Source of the DNA: Entoloma clypeatum
Taxonomy: Eukaryota; Basidiomycota; Agaricomycetes; Agaricales; Entolomataceae
Direction of reading: 5' to 3'
DNA: 64,000 bases
NCBI GenBank assembly: GCA_963565915.1
Contig: OY751496.1
Location: 2,914,001-2,978,000 of the forward strand
Shown here: piece after piece, positions 41,713 through 53,423 of the stretch
Position numbering within the stretch: the stretch's first letter is position 1
How the letters are laid out: every line of letters starts with the position of its first letter
Translations under genes and position numbers: made by a program
The notes under the pieces: model-generated
Seen by the model: only the letters and a program-made list of their open reading frames with translations
The model's database searches: none
What the model was told of the DNA's origin: nothing

Positions 41713-42606
41713 GAAGTTTCCAGACTTCATCCCAATATAATTTAGCTAATCCTTCTGCTGAGACTTCATCGCGTGTTTTGATAAAGTGTGATTGCTTTGT
41801 CGATCTGCAAGCCACAACTAATACTGCGTTGTACCCCTGAGCTTCTGGTAGTCCCACAATAAAATCTGCTGTAACATGTTTCCATGGTCCTGCATGTTCC
41901 GTGTTTGCTTTTAATTTACCGGCTAGCGGTTGAGGCACCCTCAACGTATGCTTTGACCATGTTTGTAATTCCAGGCCACCAATAATTACGTGTAACCAAT
42001 TCCAGGGTCTTCCACTGCCCTGGGTGTCCTGCAACTGGATTGTTGTGATGTAATTTAATTATTTCCTCCCTGAGTGCCTGACTTTTTGGAACATAAACTT
42101 TTCCTCTATGTAACCAGAGTCCCTGCTCTTCGTGCCATTTGTCTGCGCGCAACGTCTTAGTATTTGTTTTCTTTAATTCTTCCACTGCTTTCAACACTTG
42201 TTTGTCAAACTCCTTGGCGTCCCTGATGCGTTTTAATAGTTTACTTTCTTCCCCATCAATAAGTATGTGACCTCGATCCATTGCTCGCAAGTGGAAGTAT
42301 TCCGGTTTCAATAATGTTACGTCTTCATTGTCATTTTCCACCCCCTTTCTATGATCGACCCTTCTCGAAAGAGCATCCGCCTTTCCCATTGAGGTGCCAG
42401 CCTTGTGTATTAATTTGAAATTGAAACATGTTAGATACAACACCCAGCGTGCTTGTCTGCGATTAAGCTTTCGTCCCTGCATGAAGTACTCGAGGTTTTT
42501 ATGATCGGTCCAGATCTCGACCTCATGTTTGGCTCCTTCCAGGTGGTGTCTCCATGCTTCCAGCGCTCGAATTATGCCCAGCATTTCTTTATCGTGTACA
42601 TTGTAA
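41713..42606 (-). pseudogene. Gypsy-1 RNase H and truncated integrase
   Basis: RNase H end (TDHKNLEYFMQGRKLN) and the integrase H-H half ([14 protein letters not shown]) are readable to about 41950. A deletion with frame change removes the CxxC half of the zinc finger. The frame then resumes at VPQPLAG with the first catalytic Asp (TADFIVGLPEAQG) and stops after WKLHG. The second Asp, the Glu and any chromodomain are missing. Confidence 0.85.
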
Positions 42607-42608
42607 TT

Positions 42609-43529
42609 TCATTCCACGTCATTCAATCCTTTAGATAGAAAGGCACATGGCCTCCATTTCTCATCCTCGCATTCCATAGATAGAATTGCTCCTGTAGCAA
42701 AGTCCGATGCATCTGATTCTACTCTCAACTTCTGATCCGGATCGGGAGATACTAATATAGGTGCTTCCGTAAATAATTTCTTTAGCATATCAAACGCTTC
42801 CTCCTGTTCCTCTTTCCAATTCCAGATTGTTTCTTTCCTTGTTAATTTATGTAATGGCCCTGCCACTTTAGAGAAGTCTTTGACAAATCTTCGATAGAAA
42901 TTGGCCAATCCTAGAAACAACTGGACTTCTTTGACTTTCGTTGGTCTCAGCCATTGTTTGATGGCGTCTACTTTTGAAGGATCCATTCGAATTCCGTCTT
43001 TCCCAATAATTAACCCTAAGAACTCTATTTCGTCTCTGTCAAAGAAACATTTTCCCGGTTTTAAGAATAAGTCGTTTTTCTGTAATCTTTTTAGAATTTC
43101 CTCCACGATTTCACTGTGTCCTTTTTCTCCTTCGGTTGCTACCAATATATCATCAATATAGATAACTACGTCTCCTTGATCAATCAAGTCTCTAAATATG
43201 TCGTTCATCATAGCTTGAAACGTGCTTGGGGAATTATTTAATCCGAAGAACATAACTGTTGGTTTGAAGGCTCCATCTGGGGTTGTAAATGCCGCTTTCC
43301 ACTCATCTCCTTCTTTGATGCGTACATTGTTATACCCCCATCTGAGGTCCATTTTGGTAAACCTTTTCTTTCCCTTTAATTTATCGATCAATTCCGGAAT
43401 CAACGGGAGTGGATAATTATTGCGAACGGTCCAGCTGTTAATATGTCGGTAATCCTGTACCATTCGTTTCTTTCTGTCTTTTTTGGGTATAAAGAATACT
43501 GGCAAAGTTTGTGGTGACTTGGTAGGTCA
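42609..43529 (-). pseudogene. Gypsy-1 reverse transcriptase
   Basis: Reads FFIPKKDRKKRMVQDYRHIN, then TKMDLRWGYNNVRI, FGLNNSPSTFQAMM and the catalytic YIDDILVA, and ends at DASDFATGAI of RNase H. It is bounded by two in-frame TGA codons (43527-43529 and 42609-42611), each explained by CGA changing to TGA. Confidence 0.9.
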
Positions 43530-44279
43530 AATATATCCTTTGCGTAATTGATCGTTTACAAATTCGGATACTTCTTTCCTTTCATCCGGTGACAGGGGAT
43601 AGACTTTGGCCTTTTTTGGTACGAAATCCGGTTTTAAGTCTATAGCGTGATCCCATGGTTTCCTGACTGGTAATCTCTCCGATGCTTTCTTTTCAAAGAC
43701 TGATAGATATTTGTGATATTTCCGGGGGACAACCTGTTCCGCCGGTACTTCATCTGAGGGTTCTCCCTTAGCTGCCCTGAGCATGTGGATTACTTCCTCC
43801 TCCACTTCTTCTTCATTTCCTTCTACTACTTCTTCCATTCTTCCACCCCATCTGGCCCTTGCAGTTTTATTCAAGTAACATGTTCGATGCATGCCACATT
43901 CTTCTGGACATCTTGATAATTTAATTTCCGCTTTTTCCCAATCGATTTCTGGATTATGGCGTTTCAGCCAGGTATGTCCAACGATAATTTTAGCTTTTCC
44001 TAGGTTGCATGCTTCGAACACTGCTATCTCCATGTGTCCTTTATACCACATAGCCATGACTGCTTCATGCGTGATCGAACCTCCTTGGTTAAGCGTGCCA
44101 TCAATGTTGTAGACCCAAATGGGGAAAGGTAGTTCCCTTAATTTAATGTTGTTCTTTTTGGCGAAGTCCAGATCTATGAACATCCCTGTCGCCCCTGAGT
44201 CTAATAATGCTTCAACATCAAATGTGCACTTGTCCTGCAACGTTTCCAGCGTGATTTTCATCATAAGCTCCTTTTCCAA
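43530..44279 (-). pseudogene. Gypsy-1 protease and RT N-terminus
   Basis: Aspartic protease motif LLDSGATGMFID, then the VGHTWLKRHNPEIDW block and the acidic linker to RT. The frame is open and ends at the TGA at 43527. Confidence 0.88.
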
Positions 44280-44288
44280 AGAAGCGGA

Positions 44289-45725
44289 TCAAATAAAAGA
44301 TGGTTCCCCCATAGAGTCCGTTTGCCTAGTTAAATTATCTGATTCTTCGCAACAGGGAATTAAGCATTCATCCGTAGGGGACAAACCAAGCCTCATTGCC
44401 GAGGGCTCCCCAATGATATAGTTTACAAGCATATCTAAGTCCCATTCATCTGTGCTATTTTTTTGGGTTTTTACCTTTTTGGGTTTGTCCAATAGTATTT
44501 TATTGTATGTAACTGCTGTGTCCATAAGCTTTTGAAACCAAGAATTTACAGTGTCTTTATGTATGTAAGAGTCTATAGGCAATTGTTCATATCGATTTGT
44601 CAGAGCCAGCGGGGGAATTACTGGTTGATGTTTACAAAATCCTGCTGCGCTGCAGCCTGTCCATTGTTCTAAGCCAGTTGGCCCTGCTGTCCATTATTAG
44701 CTTGGTGCGCTTGACGCCTCGCGTTGATCTGTCTCAAAATTTCTTCCTCCTCTTGTTCGTCGATCTGTTCGATCATTGCCGCTTGTACCCTGCGCTGCGG
44801 CCGTCTGCAATCTCGGGCAAAATGCCCCTGTCCGCCGCAGTTGTAACAATTCCCAGGAGCGCGTCTCTGGTTCCTATCGACATCCATTGCATTTGGATCC
44901 CGTCGTGGTTGCTGCTGTTGTTGTTGTTGACCGTTTTGTTGTTGAGGACGGTACCCCCCGTTCTGTTGTTGCCCAAAGGGCCTCTGTTGTTGCTGCTGCT
45001 GTTGTCCATATGCGGGCCGATTGCCCCATGTGTTACGTTGTTGTCCAAAGTTATTGCCAGTCCTCATGCCTGGTCTTGCTGCAAAAGTCTCTTCCGCTCT
45101 GCCGATTGCCAAAATTTCTTCACAGGTGCCCTGCACCGTGGACTTTCTCCTCCCTTGCTGGAAGAGTTGTTGCATGATAGATTCCTTGGTGTTCCTTTCC
45201 AAAAGGGTTACACCGTGCCTTTCCTCGATCTTTCCCTTGATCACCAGGGTCCCGAATTGCGTAATCCAATCATCGGTCTTCATTGAACCTTGCTTAAAGC
45301 TCTCGATTTTTGATCGGGCCCATTTGATCTCAGTGGTGGGACGAAACCTCGTTGTGATTTCGCCGACTAGCTCTCGGTATGTTGGCCAGTCTTCCGATTC
45401 CATACATTGATTCAAACGGGTTTCCCCTTAGACTCCTGCCATGGGACCGTCCAAACGCGACCACACTGCAATGCACACTTCTTCTTCTCCATTGAATAGC
45501 TCTCGGTTGACCCTGAGCCATGCAAGCATCTTAGTCCACCATACTGTGAACGTTGCTTTGGATCCATTGTATTTGCTGGGATCCACGGCGACTTCTAATT
45601 TCCTTCCGCGGTTGTTGTTTTGTGGGGGGGGGGGGGTGATTGAACTGCGGTAACGGAGGTAAGGGTGATGGTGCATGGTGTTGTTCAAATTCTTCGTCGA
45701 ATTGGGCGTTGGTGCCTTCGGCCAT
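44289..45725 (-). pseudogene. Gypsy-1 gag
   Basis: Starts MAEGTNAQF at 45725. The frame slips at a G/C homopolymer near 45630 (reading continues DPSKYNGSKATF). It meets TAA at 45428-45430 (probably from CAA), then runs to a Gln-rich tail with a CCHC zinc knuckle (CYNCGGQGHFARDC). The knuckle identifies Gag. A further in-frame stop follows at 44669. Confidence 0.85.
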
Positions 45726-46290
45726 GATGGTGTGATGAGGGGGAGTGGTTGTCTTTGAACAGTAGTACCTTGCGTCAGGCACGCGACCCTGTTCTAACGC
45801 TTAGGCGAGAAAAAAAATCTAAAAGAAAAAACTCAAAGAGCGATCTGTTTACCCAGGTAGCCGATTTACCCGAGCAAAGGAAGATCTAGGAAAAATGAAG
45901 TCCACATGGTCAGAACCCCTACGCGCGCTGGACTGGTCGATATCCTGAAATAGGGTCGGGGGTTGGAACACCTTTTGCGATCTAGACGTGTACGGTCTGC
46001 TCTCTCCAACCGTCACACGCGCCAGCAGCTTTCCTGAAGGTTAGTTGCGTCGGCCTTTGGTCACCTCGACACGGGACGGGCTCAACGTTTTCCTATGTGT
46101 CTCAAACGGCAACGCTAGATATGGTGGGTGCACCAAGCATTTCTCTTCTTATCCCTGAAGTCCGGGAGATCCCCCTTAACGCTAGGGTCTGCGTGTAATA
46201 ACGAAGTGCGACTTTTAAAGCAAAAGTGCGAAACGGCAGGGATAGTGATGATGGAGTAGGAAGTGTGTGTTTGGGCGGGCGAGTAGAAAG

Positions 46291-46300
46291 AGCTTGTTCT
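46291..46300 (-). promoter_or_regulatory. Gypsy-1 self-priming primer-binding site
   Basis: Two bases past the 5' LTR the minus strand reads AGAACAAGCT. This is the exact complement of AGCTTGTTCT inside the LTR at 46410-46419, about 30 nt downstream of TATATAAG, where the transcript should begin. This is the arrangement of Tf1-type self-priming elements. Confidence 0.7.
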
Positions 46301-46302
46301 TC

Positions 46303-46591
46303 TGTTGAGGCGACGCTAAGTCAAACGACGTCGCGAGCCCAAACTTAGGAACGAAGTGGAAAGATAATGAGAGAACTGTATTGCCAAGAGACCCAGCGGG
46401 AATCTCAAGAGAACAAGCTATCGAATACAAGTGAAAGTACCCTACTTATATATGTAAATTCCATGAGGCTGCATTGTGGCAGCGTCATGCTGCGCGATAA
46501 TGATAAGATGTCCTCATGTACGATATGATGTAGATAAGATAAGATCGAGATAAGATAAGATAAAGTGAAAAGTGAAAATACGATCATAACA
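46303..46591 (-). repeat. Gypsy-1 5' LTR
   Basis: 289 bp, about 99% identical to the 3' LTR. TATATAAG lies near 46446-46453 (minus). Confidence 0.92.
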
Positions 46592-46594
46592 TCC

Positions 46595-46873
46595 TGTTAG
46601 ACATACATCATATATCACCGCATACCTACATTCATTCCACGTGACTACGCCCCATATATATATCGACAATCAGTATCTTACATCCTCAGTCGTTGTCCTT
46701 TCTGACTCCCTGAGGATGTAAGTACACCATTGTTATCATCCACCCACTCATCATACTTACATACCTCTAGTTACGCAATCCCTGTGTGATCTAGGTATGA
46801 ACTATACAGTTATTGTCCTTTCTGACTCCCTGAGGATTTACGCGATCCCTGTGTGATCTAGGTCCCGCTTACA
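46595..46873 (+). repeat. Copia-3 5' LTR
   Basis: TGTTAGACATACATC...CCCGCTTACA, followed at once by GGTTATGGGC (46874-46883), the same initiator-tRNA type primer site as Copia-1 and Copia-2. It contains a near-direct repeat (TTGTCCTTTCTGACTCCCTG at two positions about 127 bp apart). It starts only 3 bp from the Gypsy-1 LTR. Confidence 0.75.
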
Positions 46874-46992
46874 GGTTATGGGCTTCCTTTAGGGACCCTA
46901 CCGTTGATCGTACCTCGAGGATGCCTTACGACCCATTTTCACGCTCTTTTCGGCCCTTTTACTGGATCGATTAATGCCTAACTACACCCGCA

Positions 46993-48260
46993 ATGGCTGA
47001 TCAATTAGAACCATGGTTACCTCACCCAGCCTCAGTGCCCATCCTTTCATCGGACAATGCCATAGCGTTTGTCTCCCTGGAATCGACCAGACCCACTCTG
47101 ACCACCTTTGCGACCACCAGCAGGCCCTTGAAATTTTCAGCTATGCATCCACACCCATTTTATGACATTCCACCTCACCTCCATCCTTTACATATACCTC
47201 AGAACTCTCCGTGTCCGCCCTCAATACCATCATTGCACAAGGGCAAAGCGTGCACATCGAGTGACGAGTCCCCTACAATATTTGAACCTACTACGTATAA
47301 ACACCCAAACTCCTCTCCCTCTCGCCCTCTTCTGAGGGCTTCTCCCTTTCCCCGAGCAACCACATCTAGATTATCGCCTCCTTGCATCCCACATGCCTAC
47401 ATACCATCCTGTCCGGTGCATACATCCAACTTTTCCGTGCATATACCTACACACCATGGTCCTCCTATCATTCCTCCCTCTCCTCACCAAGTGTCACCAC
47501 ATATACCTATCCCACCCTCTGCCTCACAGATGCCGCATTGTGCGCACAGACCAGCTCCTTCCCCTCTGCATTCTCTGTTTCGTCCACTACCACTCCTGCC
47601 CCAGCACCTCGCGATACCTACACCTCTACTTTTAAAATTACTTTACCTGATTTATCCCGTATCCCTCTTCTTTCCTCCGCTGGTGATTGGCCTCGGTGGT
47701 ACACAGCGATGATCGACATGGTGGACAACCTGGGACTCTACCCCCATATATCGACCAATGATGCGTTAAACAAACCACTCTCCAAACCGTCTTCTCCGCC
47801 TCCATTCAACCATCTCTTGACCCAGGCCGAAATGAATGTATACAAGGACTGGTGGAGAACTGATGAAATCGTACAACATATCATCGTCAGCCAGCTTGGA
47901 CAAGGTCCTGTGTCAATGGTGCCACCTTGACGTGACATGCTAGGCAACATCATGACTACCGCCCATGATGTCTTTGCTGCACTATCTCGAGGATATGGGG
48001 GTGGTGATGCGGCCGGAGCAGGTGTAATCAAGGATAAGATTGTGCGTTACAGGTGTGGTACCAGTGGTGACTTGGTTATTCAATTCATCAAGGCATGGCG
48101 TGCGGTGCTTCAGCGGCTCCAGGGTACACCATGGGACTTCACTGACTTCAATCTTACTCGCCATTTCGTGGACAACCTCCCGCATGACAAGTCTTATTGT
48201 GAAGTTCGCAAACTAGTCTGCGATGGTTTCGATGAGCGGCCTTCGGTCTACTATCACTAG
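46993..48260 (+). pseudogene. Copia-3 gag remnant
   Basis: Starts MADQLEPWL; a Pro/His-rich leader is followed by a copia-like Gag core (PLLSSAGDWPRWYTAMIDM, then WRAVLQRLQGTPWDFTDF). A frame change lies near 47570 and a TGA at 47928-47930 (MVPP stop RDML). Everything downstream, including pol and the 3' LTR, is missing. Confidence 0.7.
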
Positions 48261-48598
48261 TGTTCGAAGGTCCAGTTTACTTTTTCGTGAATTAGACTGA
48301 GACCAGATTGAACCGAACCAATGAAAGACCGGACCGCTGGTCTCGGTTTTTAAGGTTTCGGATCTCGCCGGTCCTCGGTTCCCTCCAAACTTCAGAATTT
48401 GAAAGACCGGCCAAAGACTGGTTCGAACAGGTTTAAACCAGTCTTTTCCACGGAACAATCCGAGGAACGGAAATCAAGATCACGAAACGGCAAAGTGCAA
48501 AATTTGTGCCATTTGCAAGAATTGAACTCACAACCTCTATAGTACAGAACATTAGTTCAGTCATCTATCTAACCAACTGAGCCACACATCCATTATAA
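48258..48598 (-). repeat. Candidate tRNA-derived SINE
   Basis: On the minus strand a tRNA-like head has an A box (TGGCTCAGTTGGTTAGA, 48584-48568) and a B box (GAGTTCAATTC, 48529-48519). It is followed by a tRNA-unrelated body rich in GACCGG, GGTTCGAAC and GGTTT. The acceptor stem does not pair, so this is not a working tRNA gene. The 3' end is not clear. Confidence 0.45.
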
Positions 48599-48950
48599 CT
48601 GGTGCATCACACTCATTCTACATCACAACATTCCCACTTCCCGAATAGGCACACTTAAGAAAAAACACAAAAGGTGTGTGTGCGTGCTCCCTCCTGCCTC
48701 GATCACAAGTAGACAGATTATAAATAAAATCTATAAATATATTCTGGCCTTTTCAGCATCTGTGCCCCTCATTGCAGAGTCAGCAATGGGTGGATGCGTC
48801 ATTTCAACGTTGGATGATGTGCATCACGCGCGCATCAAATGTGTCAAATATATGTAAACAAACTCAAAAAACATCGCATTTCTCCTTAATATGGCTACAC
48901 AGGAGGAAGTCAGCTTACAGACTATATCAATTATGTAGCAGAGTATCATA

Positions 48951-50569
48951 CAGTGCCTCACAAAACTGATTCAATGTTTGTTGCTTTTTGAATACCTTCA
49001 AGATAACTCTGCAAAGAATACCAATTGAATTAAACCTTTGGTATATAATTGAAAGCCCTACTTCAGGGCTTTCAGAATATAAAGGAATCATATGATTTAG
49101 ATCAGAATCCATGGAGATATGATTAAATTAAATCAGCAACTCATTGAATCAGTTTTGTGAGTACCTATGGCAATTATCAGAATCAAATGCTTCACTGGTT
49201 GTATGGTAACCAGTTGTCATGACTTACTGATGGAACTTGAATAGAACCCTGATGGGTTGTCAAGGAAAGTTGTATAAGAAGAATCCAACCTCAACAGCCT
49301 CCATAATTAATCATGCGCCCTATCTCCTCTTCCCACAAGGAAAACATTCTTTCTCTGGCCTCCAATGGTCACTCCACTTGTCATATTGCCTCTAACCTGG
49401 GTGTCAGCCAACCAACTGTCTCCAGAGTGCTTCAGAATCTTCTTCCTCATCGCAATCTCTCTTCTGGTGGTCATCCATCCAAGCTTTCTCCCACCAACAC
49501 ACGAAACATACTTTCACAAATCACCTCAGGGAGAGCCTCCAATGCTGTGCAGGCTACCAAACACATCAACACTGTCATCTCCAATCCTGTCTCCCCAGAA
49601 ACTGTGAGAAGGGTTCTCAGAAAACATGAATTCAAGGCTGTAACAAAGAAGAAAAGACCTTTCTTAAAGGCCATACATCGGAAGAGGCAGTTGGCATTTG
49701 CTATGAAGCACAGGAAATGGACAGTGGAGGACTGGAAGAGGGTCATTTGGTCAGATGAGACCAAAATCAACAGGTTTGGGTCAGATGGCAAGGAATGGGT
49801 CTGGAAAAAGAAGGGTGAGGGGCTTATTGAAAGAGAGGTTCAGAGCACAGTCAAGTTTGGGGGAGGAAATATTATGGTTTGGGGTTGTATGGGTTGGGAA
49901 GGTGTGGGGAGACTTGCAGAGGTTGAGGGGAGGATGGATGCTGATCAGTATGTGTCCATTTTGGAGGACAATTTGCTGCCCAGCATGGAGGAGAGTGGAA
50001 TCTCTGAAGAGGAGATCATTTTTCAGCAGGACAATGACCCCAAGCACACCTCCAAGAAGGCCAAAAAATGGATGGACAGCAAGAATATTGCTCTGCTGGA
50101 TTGGCCTGCACAGTCCCCAGACCTCAATCCTATTGAACACCTCTGGGTTCATATTAAAAGGAAGTTGAATGAATATCCAACACCACCCAAGGGAGTCTGG
50201 GAGATTTGGGACAGAGCAGCAGAGGTGTGGAATAATATAGAGTCAGAAGTGTGTCAAAACCTGATAGAAAGTATGCCAAGAAGGGTAGAGGCAGTAATCA
50301 AAGCTAAGGAGGGTAATACCAAGTACTAAAGTATAAAATACTGTATTTATTGTACATACTCACAAAACTGATTCAATGAGTCCCTGGAGTAATTTGATCA
50401 TATATTGATCATTGTTTATGGTAATTACATAATTATTGCAGATTCCGAGAGTCCTGAAGCAGGGCTTTTAACCAGGTACCAATACCTTCTTTTGATTGGC
50501 ATTATTTGCAAAGTTATTTTGAAGGTATTCACAAAGTAGCAAACATTGAATCAGTTTTGTGAGGCACTG
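48951..50569 (+). mobile_element. Tc1/mariner element 3 (1619 bp), second family
   Basis: Ends CAGTGCCTCACAAAACTG...CAGTTTTGTGAGGCACTG with TA on both sides (48949-48950 and 50570-50571). The terminal repeats are long (about 200 bp) and, as in copies 1 and 2, contain an inverted inner copy of the outer motif (CATTGAATCAGTTTTGTG near 49134, mirrored near 50357). Confidence 0.95.
49313..50329 (+). CDS. Tc1/mariner transposase, DD34E, second family
   Basis: Intact 338-codon frame, the same length as copies 1 and 2 and clearly related but diverged mostly in the N-terminal DNA-binding part. Catalytic signature: WSDETKINRF, FQQDNDPKHT, SPDLNPIEHLW with 34 residues between the second D and E. The catalytic core is conserved, so it looks functional. 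Confidence 0.95.
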   Translation: MRPISSSHKENILSLASNGHSTCHIASNLGVSQPTVSRVLQNLLPHRNLSSGGHPSKLSPTNTRNILSQITSGRASNAVQATKHINTVISNPVSPETVRRVLRKHEFKAVTKKKRPFLKAIHRKRQLAFAMKHRKWTVEDWKRVIWSDETKINRFGSDGKEWVWKKKGEGLIEREVQSTVKFGGGNIMVWGCMGWEGVGRLAEVEGRMDADQYVSILEDNLLPSMEESGISEEEIIFQQDNDPKHTSKKAKKWMDSKNIALLDWPAQSPDLNPIEHLWVHIKRKLNEYPTPPKGVWEIWDRAAEVWNNIESEVCQNLIESMPRRVEAVIKAKEGNTKY

Positions 50570-50571
50570 TA

Positions 50572-51108
50572 TGTCAATAAATATGTGTTGATTTTATGGA
50601 ATGATGCCACAAATTTTAAGTCATAGAGGTGCCTTGCTCTACACCAAATAATAGTAAACAATGTGCAAAATGCATTGCGCAGGCGCGCGCAGTGCCTTCC
50701 TCATGGTCTAATAATAGTTGGAAGTGATAGAACTTATAAATATATATGTATTCACCTTCTGAAGCACTTTGTATAATTTTTAGAAGTCCAGATAAGATAG
50801 AAATAATGAAATGTGCAGATTTCAGTAAAAGTGTTATATCTCCCTAATGAATGAGCCAAATTTGAAAAACAAATGTGCTGTGAGATCCCCTGAATGAGGA
50901 GAATCCAAAGCTGAAACAAAACATTTGGTCAAATTTTCGACCTATTTTGCTCATATTCACCTCATCAAGTCCTTTAATTTTATTTGAAGGGTCTGAATAG
51001 GTTTACATACACTGTTTCAATAGTATATGTATAGTATATTTAGAGTACAAATGTTGTGCAAAGGAGGAAGCTAGAAAATGTTGTTTTTTGTGTTTGAAAA
51101 CAGCATGC
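50572..51108. other. AT-rich intergenic stretch
   Basis: No gene or repeat boundary that I can support. Short GCGC-rich patch near 50680 in otherwise AT-rich sequence. Confidence 0.4.
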
Positions 51109-51225
51109 TGTTATGCTTAACAAACCGTTCCAAGGTTCGGGCAGAGTATGCAGGAAAGTGGAAAGGCGAAGAGCAATGTGATTGCTAAATCTAAGGAATC
51201 TACTACAGTACAAGAGGTTTATATA

Positions 51226-52843
51226 CAGTGACTTCCAAAAGCGGCCCAATGTTTTGTATTCTTTGATTGTTGCTTGAATAACATTGGATTGAAAATAAAT
51301 ACAAACACAGTATTGGTGTACCATAGATAGCATTTGATCAGGGCTATCCATCAGAAAAAGAATTACATAATTTCAATCAGTATTACTAGAGATATAGGCA
51401 GTTTAATTCAGAGACTCATTGGGCCACTTATGGAAGTAGCTATCAGAAATGCAGACACAGCCCAATAGCAATGCACATAGCCTAAAGCAATGCACACAGC
51501 TTCAGAGGCTATGATTAATAGCCATAAGGCAGTGCTTACAAGCTATATAAACCAGTCCAACACTCCCCAAAAGCTATAATTCATCATGCATCCCATCTCC
51601 TCTGCTCAGAAGGAAAATATCCTTTCTCTTGCTTCCAGTGGTTTCTCCAATCGCCATATTGCCTCCAAACTTGGTGTAGGCAGGTCTACTGTTGCCAGAA
51701 CACTTCATACTTTTCTTTCCAACCACTATACTCCTCTTACTGGGCGCCCATCCAAACTTTCATCCACAAATCAACATGCAGTTATTGCACAAATCAAGAC
51801 TGGCAAAGCTTCCAATGCTGTTCAAGCCATGAAACATATCAATACCATCATCTCTGATTCAGTCTCCTCACAAACAATTAGAAGAGTCCTGAATAAACAT
51901 TCATTCAAGGCTGTGGTGAAGAAGAAAAAGCCCTTGTTGAGTGCAAGGCATAGAAAGGCAAGGTTGGCCTTTGCTCAGAAGTATCAGGAGTGGACTGTGG
52001 AGGACTGGAAGAGGGTTATTTGGTCAGATGAGACCAAAATCAACAGATTTGGGTCAGATGGAAGAGAGTGGGTCTGGAAGAAGAAGGGAGAAGGGTTGAT
52101 TCAGAGGGAGGTGCAGGGGACAGTCAAGTTTGGTGGAGGAAACATCATGGTATGGGGGTGTATGGGATGGAATGGAATGGGGCATCTTGCAGAGGTTGAG
52201 GGGAGGATGAATGCTGACCAGTATGTGGCCATTCTGGAGGAGCACATGCTGCCTAGCCTGGAGGAGAGTGGGATTTCTGAGGAGGAGGTAATTTTTCAGC
52301 AGGACAATGACCCCAAGCACACCTCAAAGAAGGCCAAGAAGTGGATGAAGGACAACAATATCACACTTCTGGACTGGCCTGCACAATCTCCAGATATCAG
52401 CCCTATTGAACATCAATGGGTTCATCTCAAGAGGGAGCTTGCCAAGTATCCAACACCACCAAAGGGAGTTTGGGAGATTTGGGAGAGAGTGGCAGAAGTG
52501 TGGAATAATATACCACCAGAGGTATGTCAAAATCTAATAGAAAGTATGCCTAGAAGGTTAGAAGCAGTTATCAAGGCCAAGGGAGGTCATACCAAGTATT
52601 AAAATAGCCCAATTCTGTTTTTCTGATGACTACTTCCATAAGTGGCCCAATGAGTCTCTGAATTAAACTGCCTATATCTCTAGTAATACTGATTGACATT
52701 ATGTAATTCTTTTTTTGATGGATAGCCCTGATCAAATGCTATCTATGGTACACCAATACTTTGTTTGTATTTATTTTCAATCCAATGTTATTCAAGCAAC
52801 AATCAAAAAATACAAAACATTGGGCCGCTTTTGGAAGTCACTG
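51226..52843 (+). mobile_element. Tc1/mariner element copy 2 (1618 bp)
   Basis: Appears identical to copy 1 in reverse orientation. TA lies on both sides (51224-51225, 52844-52845). Here both flanks belong to the same LTR, so this is the original insertion site. Confidence 0.95.
51586..52602 (+). CDS. Tc1/mariner transposase, DD34E, copy 2
   Basis: Same 338 residues as the product of 28299-29315, all catalytic motifs kept. Two identical intact copies point to very recent duplication, either by transposition or by the inverted duplication that surrounds them. Confidence 0.95.
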   Translation: MHPISSAQKENILSLASSGFSNRHIASKLGVGRSTVARTLHTFLSNHYTPLTGRPSKLSSTNQHAVIAQIKTGKASNAVQAMKHINTIISDSVSSQTIRRVLNKHSFKAVVKKKKPLLSARHRKARLAFAQKYQEWTVEDWKRVIWSDETKINRFGSDGREWVWKKKGEGLIQREVQGTVKFGGGNIMVWGCMGWNGMGHLAEVEGRMNADQYVAILEEHMLPSLEESGISEEEVIFQQDNDPKHTSKKAKKWMKDNNITLLDWPAQSPDISPIEHQWVHLKRELAKYPTPPKGVWEIWERVAEVWNNIPPEVCQNLIESMPRRLEAVIKAKGGHTKY

Positions 52844-53423
52844 TAGTACTGACTATGAGCGGTAGCGAATGAGTCAGTAACTGCGGAAGGCAGTGCGCAT
52901 GAGTAAGACGACTGTGGACTGAGTAATACTACTGCGGAGCTGAGTAAAGCTACTGCGGACTGAGTCATACTGGGAATCTAAGGGAGCGAAAGTAGGTATT
53001 AGACATAGTGTATTCGTAAGAGGGCACCGAGTCGGGATGATAAGTAAAAGAGATGACGTGGTCCGCATACCATAGAGTCCGTAACACTCGGTGTTCATCG
53101 AGTCTTCAACTGCTGTTAGCAGTCGCCTCACCTGCCTCGTCTCCACCAGTATTATCTTGAGGACACCCAAGATGGGACGGTGTCCTCCAACCCACTTTCC
53201 GATGCCTTTTTCTTCGCCTTATTCACCTTCACCGTTTTCTTCACCTTCTTCACCTCTGATGCTCTGACCTCACTTCTTCTTGTCCTTTATACACCCCCTG
53301 CACAATGACTTATTATGGTTTCTAAAACAAAGAGTTAAAACAGAAAAATAACCAGAAAGAAACTCACTTGTTGTCACGCTCACACTCAACGCCCTTCATC
53401 ACGCACCTCGTACAAGCGCCGAG

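Larger units (their letters stand above)
41414..46591 (-). mobile_element. Gypsy-1: decayed Ty3/gypsy LTR retrotransposon
   Basis: 5178 bp with 289-bp LTRs that differ at about three positions. Order on the minus strand is gag, protease, RT, RNase H, integrase. There is no matching target duplication (left flank GATAT, right TCCTG), so the ends may have been reshuffled. Stops in gag and pol, a frame slip and deletions in the integrase make it inactive. Confidence 0.92.
51109..53086 (-). repeat. Gypsy-3-family LTR interrupted by mariner copy 2
   Basis: TGTTATGC...CCGTAACA as in the LTR at 56827-57229. Removing the mariner and its TA leaves about 358 bp, so it also has internal deletions relative to the 403-bp LTR. 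The flanks show no target duplication and no gypsy interior, so it is a rearranged solo LTR. The uninterrupted target is seen in the related LTR at 56943-56955. Confidence 0.8.

Noticed and set aside
41409..46596. 5-bp target duplication for Gypsy-1
   Set aside because: Flanks GATAT and TCCTG do not match in any register that I tried.
48511..48600. A tRNA gene on the minus strand
   Set aside because: A and B boxes are present but the acceptor stem does not pair and the D/anticodon arms are irregular. Listed as a SINE candidate instead.
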